Notes: generated from the letters alone by a model not told the origin. A DNA stretch of 5,067 bases from Bacteroidia bacterium (GCA_030596245.1 JAUVKN010000296.1:1-5067), one strand, 5' to 3'; positions 1-5,067 are shown, counted from the first letter of the stretch. Made by a program: numbers and translations.

Positions 1-488
1 ATTCCCTTATAGGAAATTGACCCAAATGCATTCTTTAACTCAACGATAAAAACCCCGGCATACGGTAATCTGATATCAATTGTGCTTCCAGCCGTCATAT
101 TCATATGTGAAGCATTATGGAGAATCTGACCCTGAATGTTATATATATTCAATTGGACAGTCCCTCTTTGCGCTCTGGAACAATAGATGCTTACCAGGCC
201 TGGAGTATTTCTTACGATATTATAACTATCCCCTATGAGGAACTGATCTATACCTGTTGTATTTTGAAGTTCTTGTGTTGTAAGATTGATTTGATACTCT
301 TGCTGGTCCGGTAGATTACCGAAATGAAGGTCTGTCCCATTAGATAAATTCTCAAAAAGGATCGAGTCGATAGCGATCTTTTGATTTTCAAATGCTCCAC
401 TAACAGTATAAATGAGGTCCTGCGAAAATACAGTGGATGCGAATAATAGAATAGCAATTGTGCTGAAGAACTTGGCAATTGGTCTCAT
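1..488 (-). CDS. Secreted protein with sorting-domain-like module, N-terminal part (runs off the left edge)
   Basis: An open frame runs from ATG at 488 to the window edge without a stop, giving 162 codons. Residues 1-22 are a clear signal peptide: basic start MRPIAK, then a hydrophobic core, with likely cleavage after VFS before QD. Residues 25-70 resemble the opening of a Bacteroidota secreted family in which a short beta domain contains a phrase like 'xxFENLSNGTDLxF'. Residues about 95-162 (core VQLNIYNIQGQIL, then YAGVFIVELK) match the type A sorting-domain pattern of type IX secretion substrates, but the usual YPNP opening is replaced by RNTPG. In related proteins this module sits near the N-terminus and is followed by a larger domain, sometimes of the FISUMP (Fibrobacter succinogenes paralogous) type. 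That continuation is inference, since it is outside the window. No Shine-Dalgarno precedes the start. Export is well supported; function is unknown. Confidence 0.8.
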   Translation of the reverse strand, partial: MRPIAKFFSTIAILLFASTVFSQDLIYTVSGAFENQKIAIDSILFENLSNGTDLHFGNLPDQQEYQINLTTQELQNTTGIDQFLIGDSYNIVRNTPGLVSIYCSRAQRGTVQLNIYNIQGQILHNASHMNMTAGSTIDIRLPYAGVFIVELKNAFGSISYKG

Positions 489-536
489 GGCAGTTGGGAT
501 TTAGCTTACCTAAGATATTCAAACACTCTGTATTTT

Positions 537-552
537 ATACTTTTACAAGTAT
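537..552 (-). repeat. Small inverted repeat in the leader of the secreted-protein gene
   Basis: ATACTT and AAGTAT form a perfect 6-bp inverted repeat around a 4-nt spacer, about 50 nt upstream of the ATG at 488. It is AT-rich and could be a weak leader hairpin or an operator half-site pair. It could also be chance in such AT-rich DNA. Confidence 0.3.
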
Positions 553-561
553 CTATTTGCC

Positions 562-594
562 CAAACATGATACTTATTGTGTAAAGGTTCCAAA
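562..594 (-). promoter_or_regulatory. Possible Bacteroidota-type promoter for the secreted-protein gene
   Basis: Read on the minus strand, TTTG (594-591) is followed after 21 nt by CATGTTTG (569-562). The phylum consensus is TTTG at -33 and TAnnTTTG at -7, so the -7 box has one mismatch (CA for TA). Transcription would begin near 555, leaving a leader of about 65 nt. The match comes from reading the sequence only; there is no independent support. Confidence 0.35.
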
Positions 595-785
595 TATTAG
601 GATTAATATCTATTAGGGGAAAATAAGATAATCAATGGATTCATCAGAACGTAATGGTCATCTATAACTGAATATCGTTGTTTTACCTAGATAATTAGCA
701 TCTGAGCGGTTTTATGTGAGTTAATCGGATACCTAATGAATCATTCAATGTCTAAGGTTTTGAAATGAAATAAGATAACTAACCA

Positions 786-812
786 GGTTCAGGACATAGG
801 ACCTCCCGAACC
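786..812 (-). repeat. Imperfect hairpin about 120 nt downstream of the asparaginase gene
   Basis: GGTTC and GAACC close a stem that continues as AGG/CCT after a 3-nt one-sided bulge, leaving an 8-nt loop. There is no U-run after it on either strand, so it is not a textbook terminator. It could still be a transcript 3' end for the asparaginase gene, or have no role. Confidence 0.25.
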
Positions 813-930
813 TAAGCAATTTGGGACAGATTATCTATCGGCACCAATAATAAAAGCGAAACTCTTTTGTGTAATATTATTACTGGTCCAATATAAAATC
901 TGGCATCTGGTCGAACAGAACTGTCACCTG

Positions 931-1929
931 TCACTTAAATATAGCCACAACACGGTCGCCATTGGAGTTTCCATACGCCCTGAACATTCCCGATGTGTTG
1001 GTCACCATGGCGGCTCTTCCATATTTGTCCAGGCAGATCACTCCACCATCCCCTCCAGCCTCTACCAGTTTCTTTTCGACCACCTCTTTTGCAGCTTCTT
1101 CAACATCCATGCCCTTATATTCCATCAGGGCGGAAATGTCATAGGCCACTAACCAGCGCATAAAGAACTCTCCATGTCCGGTGCCCGATACACCACAAGT
1201 CCGGTTGTTGGCATAGGTACCAGCACCGATAATGGGTGAATCACCAATGCGCCCGTATTTCTTGTTGGTCATACCCCCTGTAGAAGTACCGGCACAGAGG
1301 TTCCTGTTCCGGTCCAGGGCCACACAACCCACCGTTCCATGTTTTTCCTTCTCCAGAGCACGCTGGAGTGATTCGAAACGATGTTTTGTATAGAAGTAAG
1401 AAGGATCCACAATTTCCAACCCAACCTCCTCAGCGAAAACCGAAGCCCCCTCTCCCGCCAGTATCACATGTTTGGATTGTTCCATGACAGCCCTGGCAGC
1501 TGAAATGGGATTCCTGATATCGGTCACCCCGGCTACCGCACCTGCATTCAGATCCTCTCCGGTCATGATGGACGCATCCATCTCATTCTTTCCTTCACTG
1601 GTAAAGACAGCTCCTTTTCCGGCGTTAAACAATGGATTGTCCTCCATACAACGGATCACCACCTCAACTGCATCGATGCTTGCTCCCCCCTTCTTCAACA
1701 GATCCAGTCCCAACTGCAGGGCACTGTCCAGTGCATGTTTATACTGCTGCTGCCTTGGCTCCGGGAGATTTTCGAAGTTCATGGAACCAGCTCCCCCATG
1801 CAGCACAAGCGCATATTCATAGGCGACAGGTTGGGGATCGGGGGTTCTGTTTTTATCGACTGGTGAGTTGCATGCAGTGCTTAAAAATACCAGGATAGCA
1901 AAAAAGGGAAATAGCATACGATTCATCAT
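931..1929 (-). CDS. iaaA: Exported isoaspartyl peptidase / plant-type L-asparaginase (Ntn hydrolase, peptidase family T2)
   Basis: This 332-residue protein belongs to the N-terminal-nucleophile family that hydrolyses isoaspartyl dipeptides and L-asparagine. The precursor should cut itself before Thr199 in HGTVGCVALD, freeing Thr199 as nucleophile and producing an alpha chain and a beta chain (199-332). Other landmarks are LHGGAG (43-48), NAGKGAVFT (102-110), TSTGG with Thr217, RIGDSP with Arg227 and Asp230, and SGTGHGE with Thr250 and Gly251. These sit at a constant 20-residue offset from the active-site residues I recall for E. coli EcAIII (Thr179, Thr197, Arg207, Asp210, Thr230, Gly231). 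Unlike the cytoplasmic E. coli enzyme, it starts with a signal sequence ending LSTAC, so Cys20 may be lipidated and the enzyme tethered in the envelope. HGTVG argues against glycosylasparaginase, which has HDTIG. The start at MMNRM has no Shine-Dalgarno; the second ATG is equally possible. It is probably a separate unit, because a terminator-like hairpin lies upstream. Confidence 0.93.
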   Translation of the reverse strand: MMNRMLFPFFAILVFLSTACNSPVDKNRTPDPQPVAYEYALVLHGGAGSMNFENLPEPRQQQYKHALDSALQLGLDLLKKGGASIDAVEVVIRCMEDNPLFNAGKGAVFTSEGKNEMDASIMTGEDLNAGAVAGVTDIRNPISAARAVMEQSKHVILAGEGASVFAEEVGLEIVDPSYFYTKHRFESLQRALEKEKHGTVGCVALDRNRNLCAGTSTGGMTNKKYGRIGDSPIIGAGTYANNRTCGVSGTGHGEFFMRWLVAYDISALMEYKGMDVEEAAKEVVEKKLVEAGGDGGVICLDKYGRAAMVTNTSGMFRAYGNSNGDRVVAIFK

Positions 1930-1964
1930 ATCAGATTTAGTTGGTAAGGTAAGGGTCTATAACA

Positions 1965-2001
1965 CAACAATCCCGAAAATATAAAAATTCCGGGACTGTT
2001 G
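1965..2001 (-). terminator. Probable terminator of the sigma-factor operon
   Basis: CAACAATCCCG (1965-1975) and CGGGACTGTTG (1991-2001) form an 11-bp stem starting 19 nt beyond the stop of the repeat-protein gene. In minus-strand RNA every position pairs, with 1996/1970 as a G-U wobble. In plus-strand RNA the same position is an A-C mismatch. In the minus direction three further pairs (1990-1988 with 1976-1978) can extend the stem, leaving a 9-nt U-rich loop. The following tract, TTGTGTTAT, is only moderately U-rich. The strand bias of the pairing supports a role for the minus-strand operon. Confidence 0.6.
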
Positions 2002-2007
2002 CAGCAA
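1976..2007 (-). promoter_or_regulatory. Weak candidate promoter for the asparaginase gene, overlapping the terminator hairpin
   Basis: On the minus strand TTGC (2007-2004) is followed after 20 nt by TATATTTT (1983-1976), one base from TAnnTTTG. A start near 1969 would give a leader of about 40 nt. The -7 box lies in the hairpin loop and inner stem, so the match may be a by-product of the U-rich loop. Confidence 0.22.
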
Positions 2008-2019
2008 TTGGTTTATCTG

Positions 2020-3072
2020 TTATTCGATATCAATATTCCCATACTTTGTAATAAGCTTCATGGATGACTTGGGACTTGAGCCAACTGTACCCCAGACTTT
2101 CATGTTGGTTCCCTCTTTGATCTTACTCAGTTTTCCTTCCGAAGCTACTTTGACCTTCCCGTACTTGGCTTCAGCCTCCACTTTATAGGAAGCTCCCGAT
2201 TCAACACCCAGGTAGATATTACCATAAGAGAGAGCGGCATCTACTTCGCTGAATCCTTTTGACAGCTTCTCCACTTTGGCATTGGTATATGCAGAGTGAA
2301 GATTCAGTGTCTTATGTAATGTACCGAACTTCAATCCGGAATACTTAAGCTCTGCCACAAAACTGTCCAACTCATCGATGTAATATTTATCGTAAGCGCC
2401 TTCGGTGATAATTCCACCAGCTTTCTCACCGATCAATTTGGAGTATTTGCTTTCTACGAATAGCATCTTCGATGATACGATTTCCATATCTGAATAGGCA
2501 AGCTCCATCACCATCCAGCCAGCCTCATCAATGGTTCCATTGGAATAGGCCAGTTCAAGCATGTTGTAAGGCTTCTCCGATCCTCTGGAAAGAGATCCAG
2601 CCTTGATATTGCAATACTTAAGATCCAGCAATACCAGTCCCGAAACTTCCTGAATAAACAGGTCACCATAGGCGTTTTCCATATCCAGATTGATATAGGC
2701 TGGTGCCTTGATGGTAATGTTGATTTCAGTTTTCACATTTCTGGACCATCCTTTCTCCATTTCAGTCTCCAGCGAAATCGTATTTCCTGATTTCTGAATG
2801 GATACATCGATCTTTTTCAAGGCCTCTTCCGCCTTGCTTTTGGAGGAGGCATCAACCTCAACTTCAACGAGAATATCTACCTCGTTCTTATCCCAGGTTA
2901 ATAACTCTATATCTGAATACCTGGTATCCGCAGATAATGTAATCCCCTTGGTGACGCTGTAGGTTTCAGAATATTCCTTTCTCGCATCCTGGGCAGAAAG
3001 AGAACAGCTTACTGTAACGATCAGGAGCAGTGACAGGAGCAAACTTCTCGATTTAAACACTAGCATTTTCAT
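2020..3072 (-). CDS. Exported tyrosine-ladder repeat protein, predicted beta-solenoid (DUF4097 / adhesin-like)
   Basis: This is a 350-residue exported protein of unknown function. Residues 1-27 are a signal peptide; cleavage after SLSA before QDA looks likely, although VSC at 21-23 leaves lipidation possible. Residues 32-125 form a beta-rich region with a Lys/Glu-rich helical insert (about 76-87). From 130 to the end the chain is a repeat of beta strand, Tyr-small-polar turn, beta strand: YGD135, YCN153, YSN176, YSD193, YSK210, YDK227, YSG244, YTN262, YGN283, YGK304, YGN344 (number is the Tyr). Spacing is exactly 17 residues from 176 to 244 and about 18-21 elsewhere; YSD52 may be an early copy. 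This looks like a right-handed beta-solenoid of the DUF4097/putative-adhesin kind. It is the last gene of the sigma operon and overlaps the anti-sigma gene by 20 bp, or 14 bp if the ATG at 3066 is used. It could be an effector or a signal-linked surface protein; neither can be decided from sequence. Confidence 0.85.
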   Translation of the reverse strand: MKMLVFKSRSLLLSLLLIVTVSCSLSAQDARKEYSETYSVTKGITLSADTRYSDIELLTWDKNEVDILVEVEVDASSKSKAEEALKKIDVSIQKSGNTISLETEMEKGWSRNVKTEINITIKAPAYINLDMENAYGDLFIQEVSGLVLLDLKYCNIKAGSLSRGSEKPYNMLELAYSNGTIDEAGWMVMELAYSDMEIVSSKMLFVESKYSKLIGEKAGGIITEGAYDKYYIDELDSFVAELKYSGLKFGTLHKTLNLHSAYTNAKVEKLSKGFSEVDAALSYGNIYLGVESGASYKVEAEAKYGKVKVASEGKLSKIKEGTNMKVWGTVGSSPKSSMKLITKYGNIDIE

Positions 3073-3589
3073 GATTTTCAGATGTTTCTGATTTAATTTG
3101 ATTCAATTGTATAATTATCTGGTCCATAATTTCCAGTTTGATCTGGAAATGCCGGATTAATGCATTGATTACCCGGTCATCGTCCGGATTTGCTTCAAGG
3201 TCTGTCATCAGTTGCTGATGATAAGTATCCAGGTCTTTCAGCGCGTCCAGAAGAACCGCTTTCTCCTCTGAACTCTCAAAACTAAAGTCCCTGATCTGTT
3301 CATACCTGGCATTCACCTGGGAAGTATAATAGATGTCAGCTTCCACAATGGCTGCCGGGATCTCCTTCTGAGCCATTTTATTACCGCTTTTGTTCAGTTT
3401 GACAATCACAAGCCCCGAAGTGATAATAATCGCAATTGATGCCGCCACCTGTAACGCATGTCTGAAATTAAACTTACGAACAGGTTGCCGTCCCAGTTTC
3501 TGCATGAACCGCTTCTCATGTCCCTCACGGGGATGCTCGGAATCAAGTAGTAAACGCTGTTCTTTGATATGTTCCTCAAAATCTTTCAT
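3053..3589 (-). CDS. One-pass membrane protein, probable anti-sigma factor
   Basis: This 178-residue protein has a polar N-terminal segment (1-43), one membrane helix (about 45-63, ALQVAASIAIIITSGLVIV) and a long helical C-terminal part (about 80-170). The N-terminal HPREGHEKRFMQKL resembles the short conserved element at the start of small Bacteroidota proteins encoded beside ECF sigma factors. The C-terminal NPDDDRVINALI and KLEIMDQIIIQL look like a conserved helical hairpin. The protein has no cysteine, so it cannot be a zinc-binding (ZAS) anti-sigma factor. The expected topology is N-terminus inside, holding the sigma factor, and the helical domain in the periplasm. Its ATG overlaps the sigma stop as ATGA, and the sigma codons for the last three residues contain AGGAG, which can serve as a ribosome-binding site for this gene. 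The anti-sigma role is inferred from context and family resemblance. Confidence 0.82.
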   Translation of the reverse strand: MKDFEEHIKEQRLLLDSEHPREGHEKRFMQKLGRQPVRKFNFRHALQVAASIAIIITSGLVIVKLNKSGNKMAQKEIPAAIVEADIYYTSQVNARYEQIRDFSFESSEEKAVLLDALKDLDTYHQQLMTDLEANPDDDRVINALIRHFQIKLEIMDQIIIQLNQIKSETSENHENASV

Positions 3590-4158
3590 AACTCCTCTTC
3601 AATGTTTCTTAACAGCTCTAATAATTTCTTTTTTGCCCGGTGGTATTGTGTTCTGGAAGTGGTATTGGAGATATTCAGTATCCCCGACACCTCTTCATGG
3701 TCATACCCTTCAAGCAAAATGAGAGAAAGAACGATCCGGTAACCTTCCGGAAGGGAGTAAATGGCCCTTTTTATGGTATCAGCCCGATAAGCCACCTCCA
3801 TGACTTCGGACGGATCGTCCGGTACTTCCTCAATCTCTCCAACCTCATCCAGGGAGATTTGTTCTTTTTTCAATCTGAGAAAATCCAGTGCCTTGTTGAC
3901 CACAATCCGTTTTAGCCAGGCCCCGAAACTTACCTCTCCCCTGTAGGTTTTCAATTTTGCAAATGCCTTTAAGAACGCTTCCTGCATGACATCTTCCGCA
4001 TCATCAGGATCCCCGACTATTCTCAGGGAGGTGTTGTACATGGCTACATGATACAACCGGTATACTTCAAACTGCGCTTTTTGATCTCCCCGCCCACACG
4101 CCTCGATCAGGTGTTGATGTTTTGGAGTGTAAGAATCGGATCTATCTTTATCTGCCAC
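3586..4158 (-). CDS. ECF RNA polymerase sigma factor (sigma-70 family)
   Basis: This gene encodes an alternative sigma factor that directs RNA polymerase to a small promoter set. I use the GTG at 4158, giving 190 residues beginning MADKDRSD, which fits the usual ECF length. The open frame extends to a GTG at 4215, but those 19 extra codons (VLFFISFVQHSS) look unlike a sigma N-terminus and contain no ATG; a GTG at 4188 is also possible. In the 190-residue numbering, region 2 spans about 15-94, with DDAEDVMQEAFLKAFAKL for region 2.2-2.3 and the region 2.4 helix including FGAWLKRIVVNKALDFLR. A variable acidic linker (about 101-118) follows. Region 4 spans about 126-186, with LPEGYRIVLSL and the helix-turn-helix EEVSGILNISNTTSRTQYHRAKKKL. 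It is first in an operon with the anti-sigma gene (4-bp overlap) and the repeat-protein gene. Autoregulation is common for such pairs but unproven here. Confidence 0.92.
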   Translation of the reverse strand: MADKDRSDSYTPKHQHLIEACGRGDQKAQFEVYRLYHVAMYNTSLRIVGDPDDAEDVMQEAFLKAFAKLKTYRGEVSFGAWLKRIVVNKALDFLRLKKEQISLDEVGEIEEVPDDPSEVMEVAYRADTIKRAIYSLPEGYRIVLSLILLEGYDHEEVSGILNISNTTSRTQYHRAKKKLLELLRNIEEEL

Positions 4159-4188
4159 AATGACGAAAGGTTTACTGGAATGTTGCAC

Positions 4189-4222
4189 GAAAGATATGAA
4201 AAAGAGTACGGTCACTACTCAA
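4189..4222 (-). promoter_or_regulatory. Candidate promoter for the sigma-factor operon
   Basis: On the minus strand TTGA (4222-4219) is followed after 22 nt by TATCTTTC (4196-4189), one base from the Bacteroidota -7 box TAnnTTTG. Transcription would begin near 4183, downstream of the GTG at 4215 but upstream of the GTG at 4158. If real, it rules out the longest sigma reading. The match is weak. Confidence 0.3.
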
Positions 4223-4227
4223 TATCA

Positions 4228-4259
4228 TTTGACTATTGGAGGCGAATGACGTAAATTGC
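4228..4259 (+). promoter_or_regulatory. Candidate promoter for the PKD lipoprotein gene
   Basis: TTTG (4228-4231) is followed after 20 nt by TAAATTGC (4252-4259), a partial match to TAnnTTTG with two mismatches. It would give a leader of about 30 nt before the ATG at 4294. It lies back to back with the candidate sigma promoter, leaving only a few bases between their -33 elements. Confidence 0.28.
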
Positions 4260-4293
4260 GAATCCCATCACTATCAGTGGAATCTATAAGCTA

Positions 4294-4998
4294 ATGAATA
4301 TCAGATCTTGCCATGTCTCCCCTCGGTTAATGGGATTATGTATTGCGGCATTGTTCACCACAATCTCCTGCAACCGTTTTCCAAAACCTGATTTCAGTTA
4401 TGCACCAACTAAGGATCCGGAAGCAGGGGAACCCGTGCAGTTTACAAATGAATCCACAAATTCAACCTCTTATAATTGGGATTTTGGAGACGGCGAGTTC
4501 TCAACCCTGGAGAATCCCATACATATATTTCAACAGGCAAGAATATTTGGCGTAAGACTTTATGCCAGTAATAGTGCTGGTGAAGAGTCAATTAAACAAT
4601 CTGTTACGATATATGAACCTACAACTCTCGGTTTTCTTGTCTTTGAGAGCCCGGAAGAGAATTTATTATCAGGGGCAGCAGTGTGGGTGTATGATAATGA
4701 TTCTGACTGGGAAAACAGAAATGAGCCACTGATGGAGGGCTTCACTGACGATGAGGGTACTATTTATTTCAATAATATGGAACCCATAGTTTACCATGTA
4801 TGGGCTATTAAAGAGGTTGTGGGAGGTTCCTGGATATTTGGCGGATATACATCCACTATTGTCCGGAATAAGGTCAATTTGTTCAATGTTCCTTGTATCT
4901 GGTTCCCGGATGAAAAAAAAGCGGGCCAGTCACCTGATTTAATTTTAGATCAGGTCGGTATCGACTCCTTCAAAAAGAGGTTGATTACAGGGGACTGA
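4294..4998 (+). CDS. PKD-domain lipoprotein
   Basis: This 234-residue protein is exported and probably lipid-anchored. The hydrophobic stretch 12-24 ends in TTISC, so Cys26 would carry the lipid. Residues about 33-107 are a PKD domain: PVQFTNES, then YNWDFGDGEFSTLENPIHIF (60-79), then VRLYASNSAGEES, the classic Ig-like fold with the WDFGDG turn. Residues about 112-172 resemble a carboxypeptidase-regulatory / transthyretin-like beta domain: LSGAAVWVYDN, TDDEGTIYFNNMEP, YHVWAIKE. The tail to 234 is unassigned. Such domains usually bind other proteins or sugars at the cell surface; no enzyme residues are seen. The ATG at 4330 (Met13) could be an alternative start, but 4294 leaves a normal basic n-region. 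The gene is divergent from the sigma operon and may share its regulation. A run of eight A at 4913-4920 encodes Glu-Lys-Lys. The 3' end overlaps the convergent gene by 14 bp. Confidence 0.85.
   Translation: MNIRSCHVSPRLMGLCIAALFTTISCNRFPKPDFSYAPTKDPEAGEPVQFTNESTNSTSYNWDFGDGEFSTLENPIHIFQQARIFGVRLYASNSAGEESIKQSVTIYEPTTLGFLVFESPEENLLSGAAVWVYDNDSDWENRNEPLMEGFTDDEGTIYFNNMEPIVYHVWAIKEVVGGSWIFGGYTSTIVRNKVNLFNVPCIWFPDEKKAGQSPDLILDQVGIDSFKKRLITGD
4932..4955. terminator. Hairpin inside the 3' end of the PKD gene, possible terminator for the convergent gene
   Basis: ACCTGAT (4932-4938) and ATCAGGT (4949-4955) form a perfect 7-bp inverted repeat. In plus-strand RNA it extends to 10 pairs, with one U-G at 4939/4948, around a 4-nt loop (4942-4945). 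On the minus strand it lies 30 nt past the stop of the right-edge gene and is followed, 11 nt later, by eight U (4920-4913), so it could help end that transcript. The gap to the U-run is longer than normal. On the plus strand it lies within coding sequence. Confidence 0.35.
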
Positions 4999-5067
4999 CC
5001 TGATGGACCACATCGATAATGGTGCCATCCACCCATTTGATGGCAGCCACCACCCGCTCCTCCAGTT
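4985..5067 (-). CDS. C-terminal end of an unidentified protein (runs off the right edge)
   Basis: An open minus-strand frame enters from the right edge and stops at TAA (4987-4985), giving 26 residues with protein-like composition: LEERVVAAIKWVDG, then TIIDVVHQVSPL. The 'KWVDGTIIDVVHQV' phrase reminds me of the C-terminus of citrate lyase alpha subunits, where a similar DGTxIDVV ending occurs. This is a tentative resemblance from memory on very few residues and could be wrong. The other two minus-strand frames either contain an early stop or read as low-complexity Trp/Gly-rich sequence. The gene converges on the PKD lipoprotein gene and overlaps it by 14 bp. Confidence 0.65.
   Translation of the reverse strand, partial: LEERVVAAIKWVDGTIIDVVHQVSPL

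Larger units (their letters stand above)
489..930. other. AT-rich intergenic region without a recognisable gene
   Basis: This 442-bp stretch separates the start of the secreted-protein gene from the end of the asparaginase gene. I found no coding frame with protein-like composition on either strand and no tRNA-like fold. It holds a possible promoter and a small leader repeat at the left, an 11-nt palindrome at 735-745, an imperfect hairpin at 786-812, and a 13-nt AT-rich palindrome at 871-883. A tandem 7-mer CTGTCAC at 921-934 overlaps the asparaginase stop codon. No convincing rho-independent terminator directly follows the asparaginase gene. Confidence 0.6.

Noticed and set aside
117..314. 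Plus-strand open frame of 65 codons
   Set aside because: It is antisense to the secreted-protein gene, with no start context and unlikely composition (Cys/Leu/Ile-rich end).
248..478. Minus-strand open frame of 76 codons
   Set aside because: It overlaps the secreted-protein gene in another frame. The frame starting at 488 has a good signal peptide and a recognisable domain, while this one is rich in Ser, Arg and Ile without a family pattern.
620..780. Two copies of AAATAAGATAA as direct repeats
   Set aside because: They are short, AT-rich and about 150 nt apart without matching flanks; chance is the simplest explanation.
786..812. Possible tRNA T-arm or tRNA fragment (GGTTC ... GAACC)
   Set aside because: No acceptor stem, anticodon arm or CCA-proximal pairing is found around it; it is kept only as a weak hairpin.
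921..934. Tandem CTGTCAC CTGTCAC
   Set aside because: It is only two copies of a 7-mer and overlaps the asparaginase stop codon; not enough for a repeat array or attachment site.
1472..1898. Two plus-strand open frames opposite the asparaginase gene
   Set aside because: Both are Pro/Ser/Cys-rich translations typical of antisense to a GC-richer gene; the minus frame has complete catalytic motifs.
3390..3915. Plus-strand frames opposite the sigma and anti-sigma genes
   Set aside because: They are antisense shadows; the minus-strand frames have clear family motifs and coupled starts.
4343..4745. Other-frame open readings within the PKD gene on both strands
   Set aside because: The plus frame from 4294 has a lipoprotein signal and the WDFGDG motif; the others show no domain pattern.

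Overview
The window looks like a chromosomal segment from a member of the Bacteroidota, probably near the Bacteroidales/Marinilabiliales. I infer this from protein style, not from a marker gene. A secreted protein carries a type IX-secretion-like sorting module. There is an ECF sigma factor / small membrane anti-sigma pair of the type common in this phylum. Lipoprotein signals are frequent, Shine-Dalgarno sequences are nearly absent, and several upstream regions hold weak matches to the Bacteroidota promoter (TTTG about 20 nt before TAnnTTTG). I see no RNA genes, CRISPR arrays, insertion sequences or phage genes.

Layout, left to right. (1) Positions 1-488, minus: the first 162 codons of a secreted protein with a sorting-domain-like module close to its N-terminus; its C-terminus lies outside the window. 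(2) 489-930: an AT-rich intergenic stretch with only weak palindromes and a possible promoter for gene 1. (3) 931-1929, minus: an exported isoaspartyl peptidase / plant-type asparaginase with all catalytic landmarks and a lipoprotein-like signal. (4) 1965-2001: a strong hairpin that pairs fully only in minus-strand RNA, probably the terminator of the next unit. (5) 4158 down to 2020, minus: a tightly overlapping three-gene operon of ECF sigma factor, one-pass anti-sigma-like membrane protein, and an exported tyrosine-rich repeat protein predicted to be a beta-solenoid. (6) 4294-4998, plus: a divergently transcribed PKD-domain lipoprotein. (7) 4985-5067, minus: the last 26 codons of another gene, convergent with and overlapping the PKD gene.

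The sigma / anti-sigma / repeat-protein operon is the functional core. Gene overlaps of 4 bp and 14-20 bp suggest translational coupling and a shared job. The sigma factor would drive a small envelope regulon. The membrane protein would hold it inactive. The exported repeat protein could be a target, an effector or part of the sensing arrangement. The divergent PKD lipoprotein shares the regulatory region and could be co-controlled, but no sequence evidence proves this. The regulated signal cannot be read from the window. Most of the region is of recognisable types; the least described piece is the 17-residue Tyr-ladder protein tied to the sigma factor.
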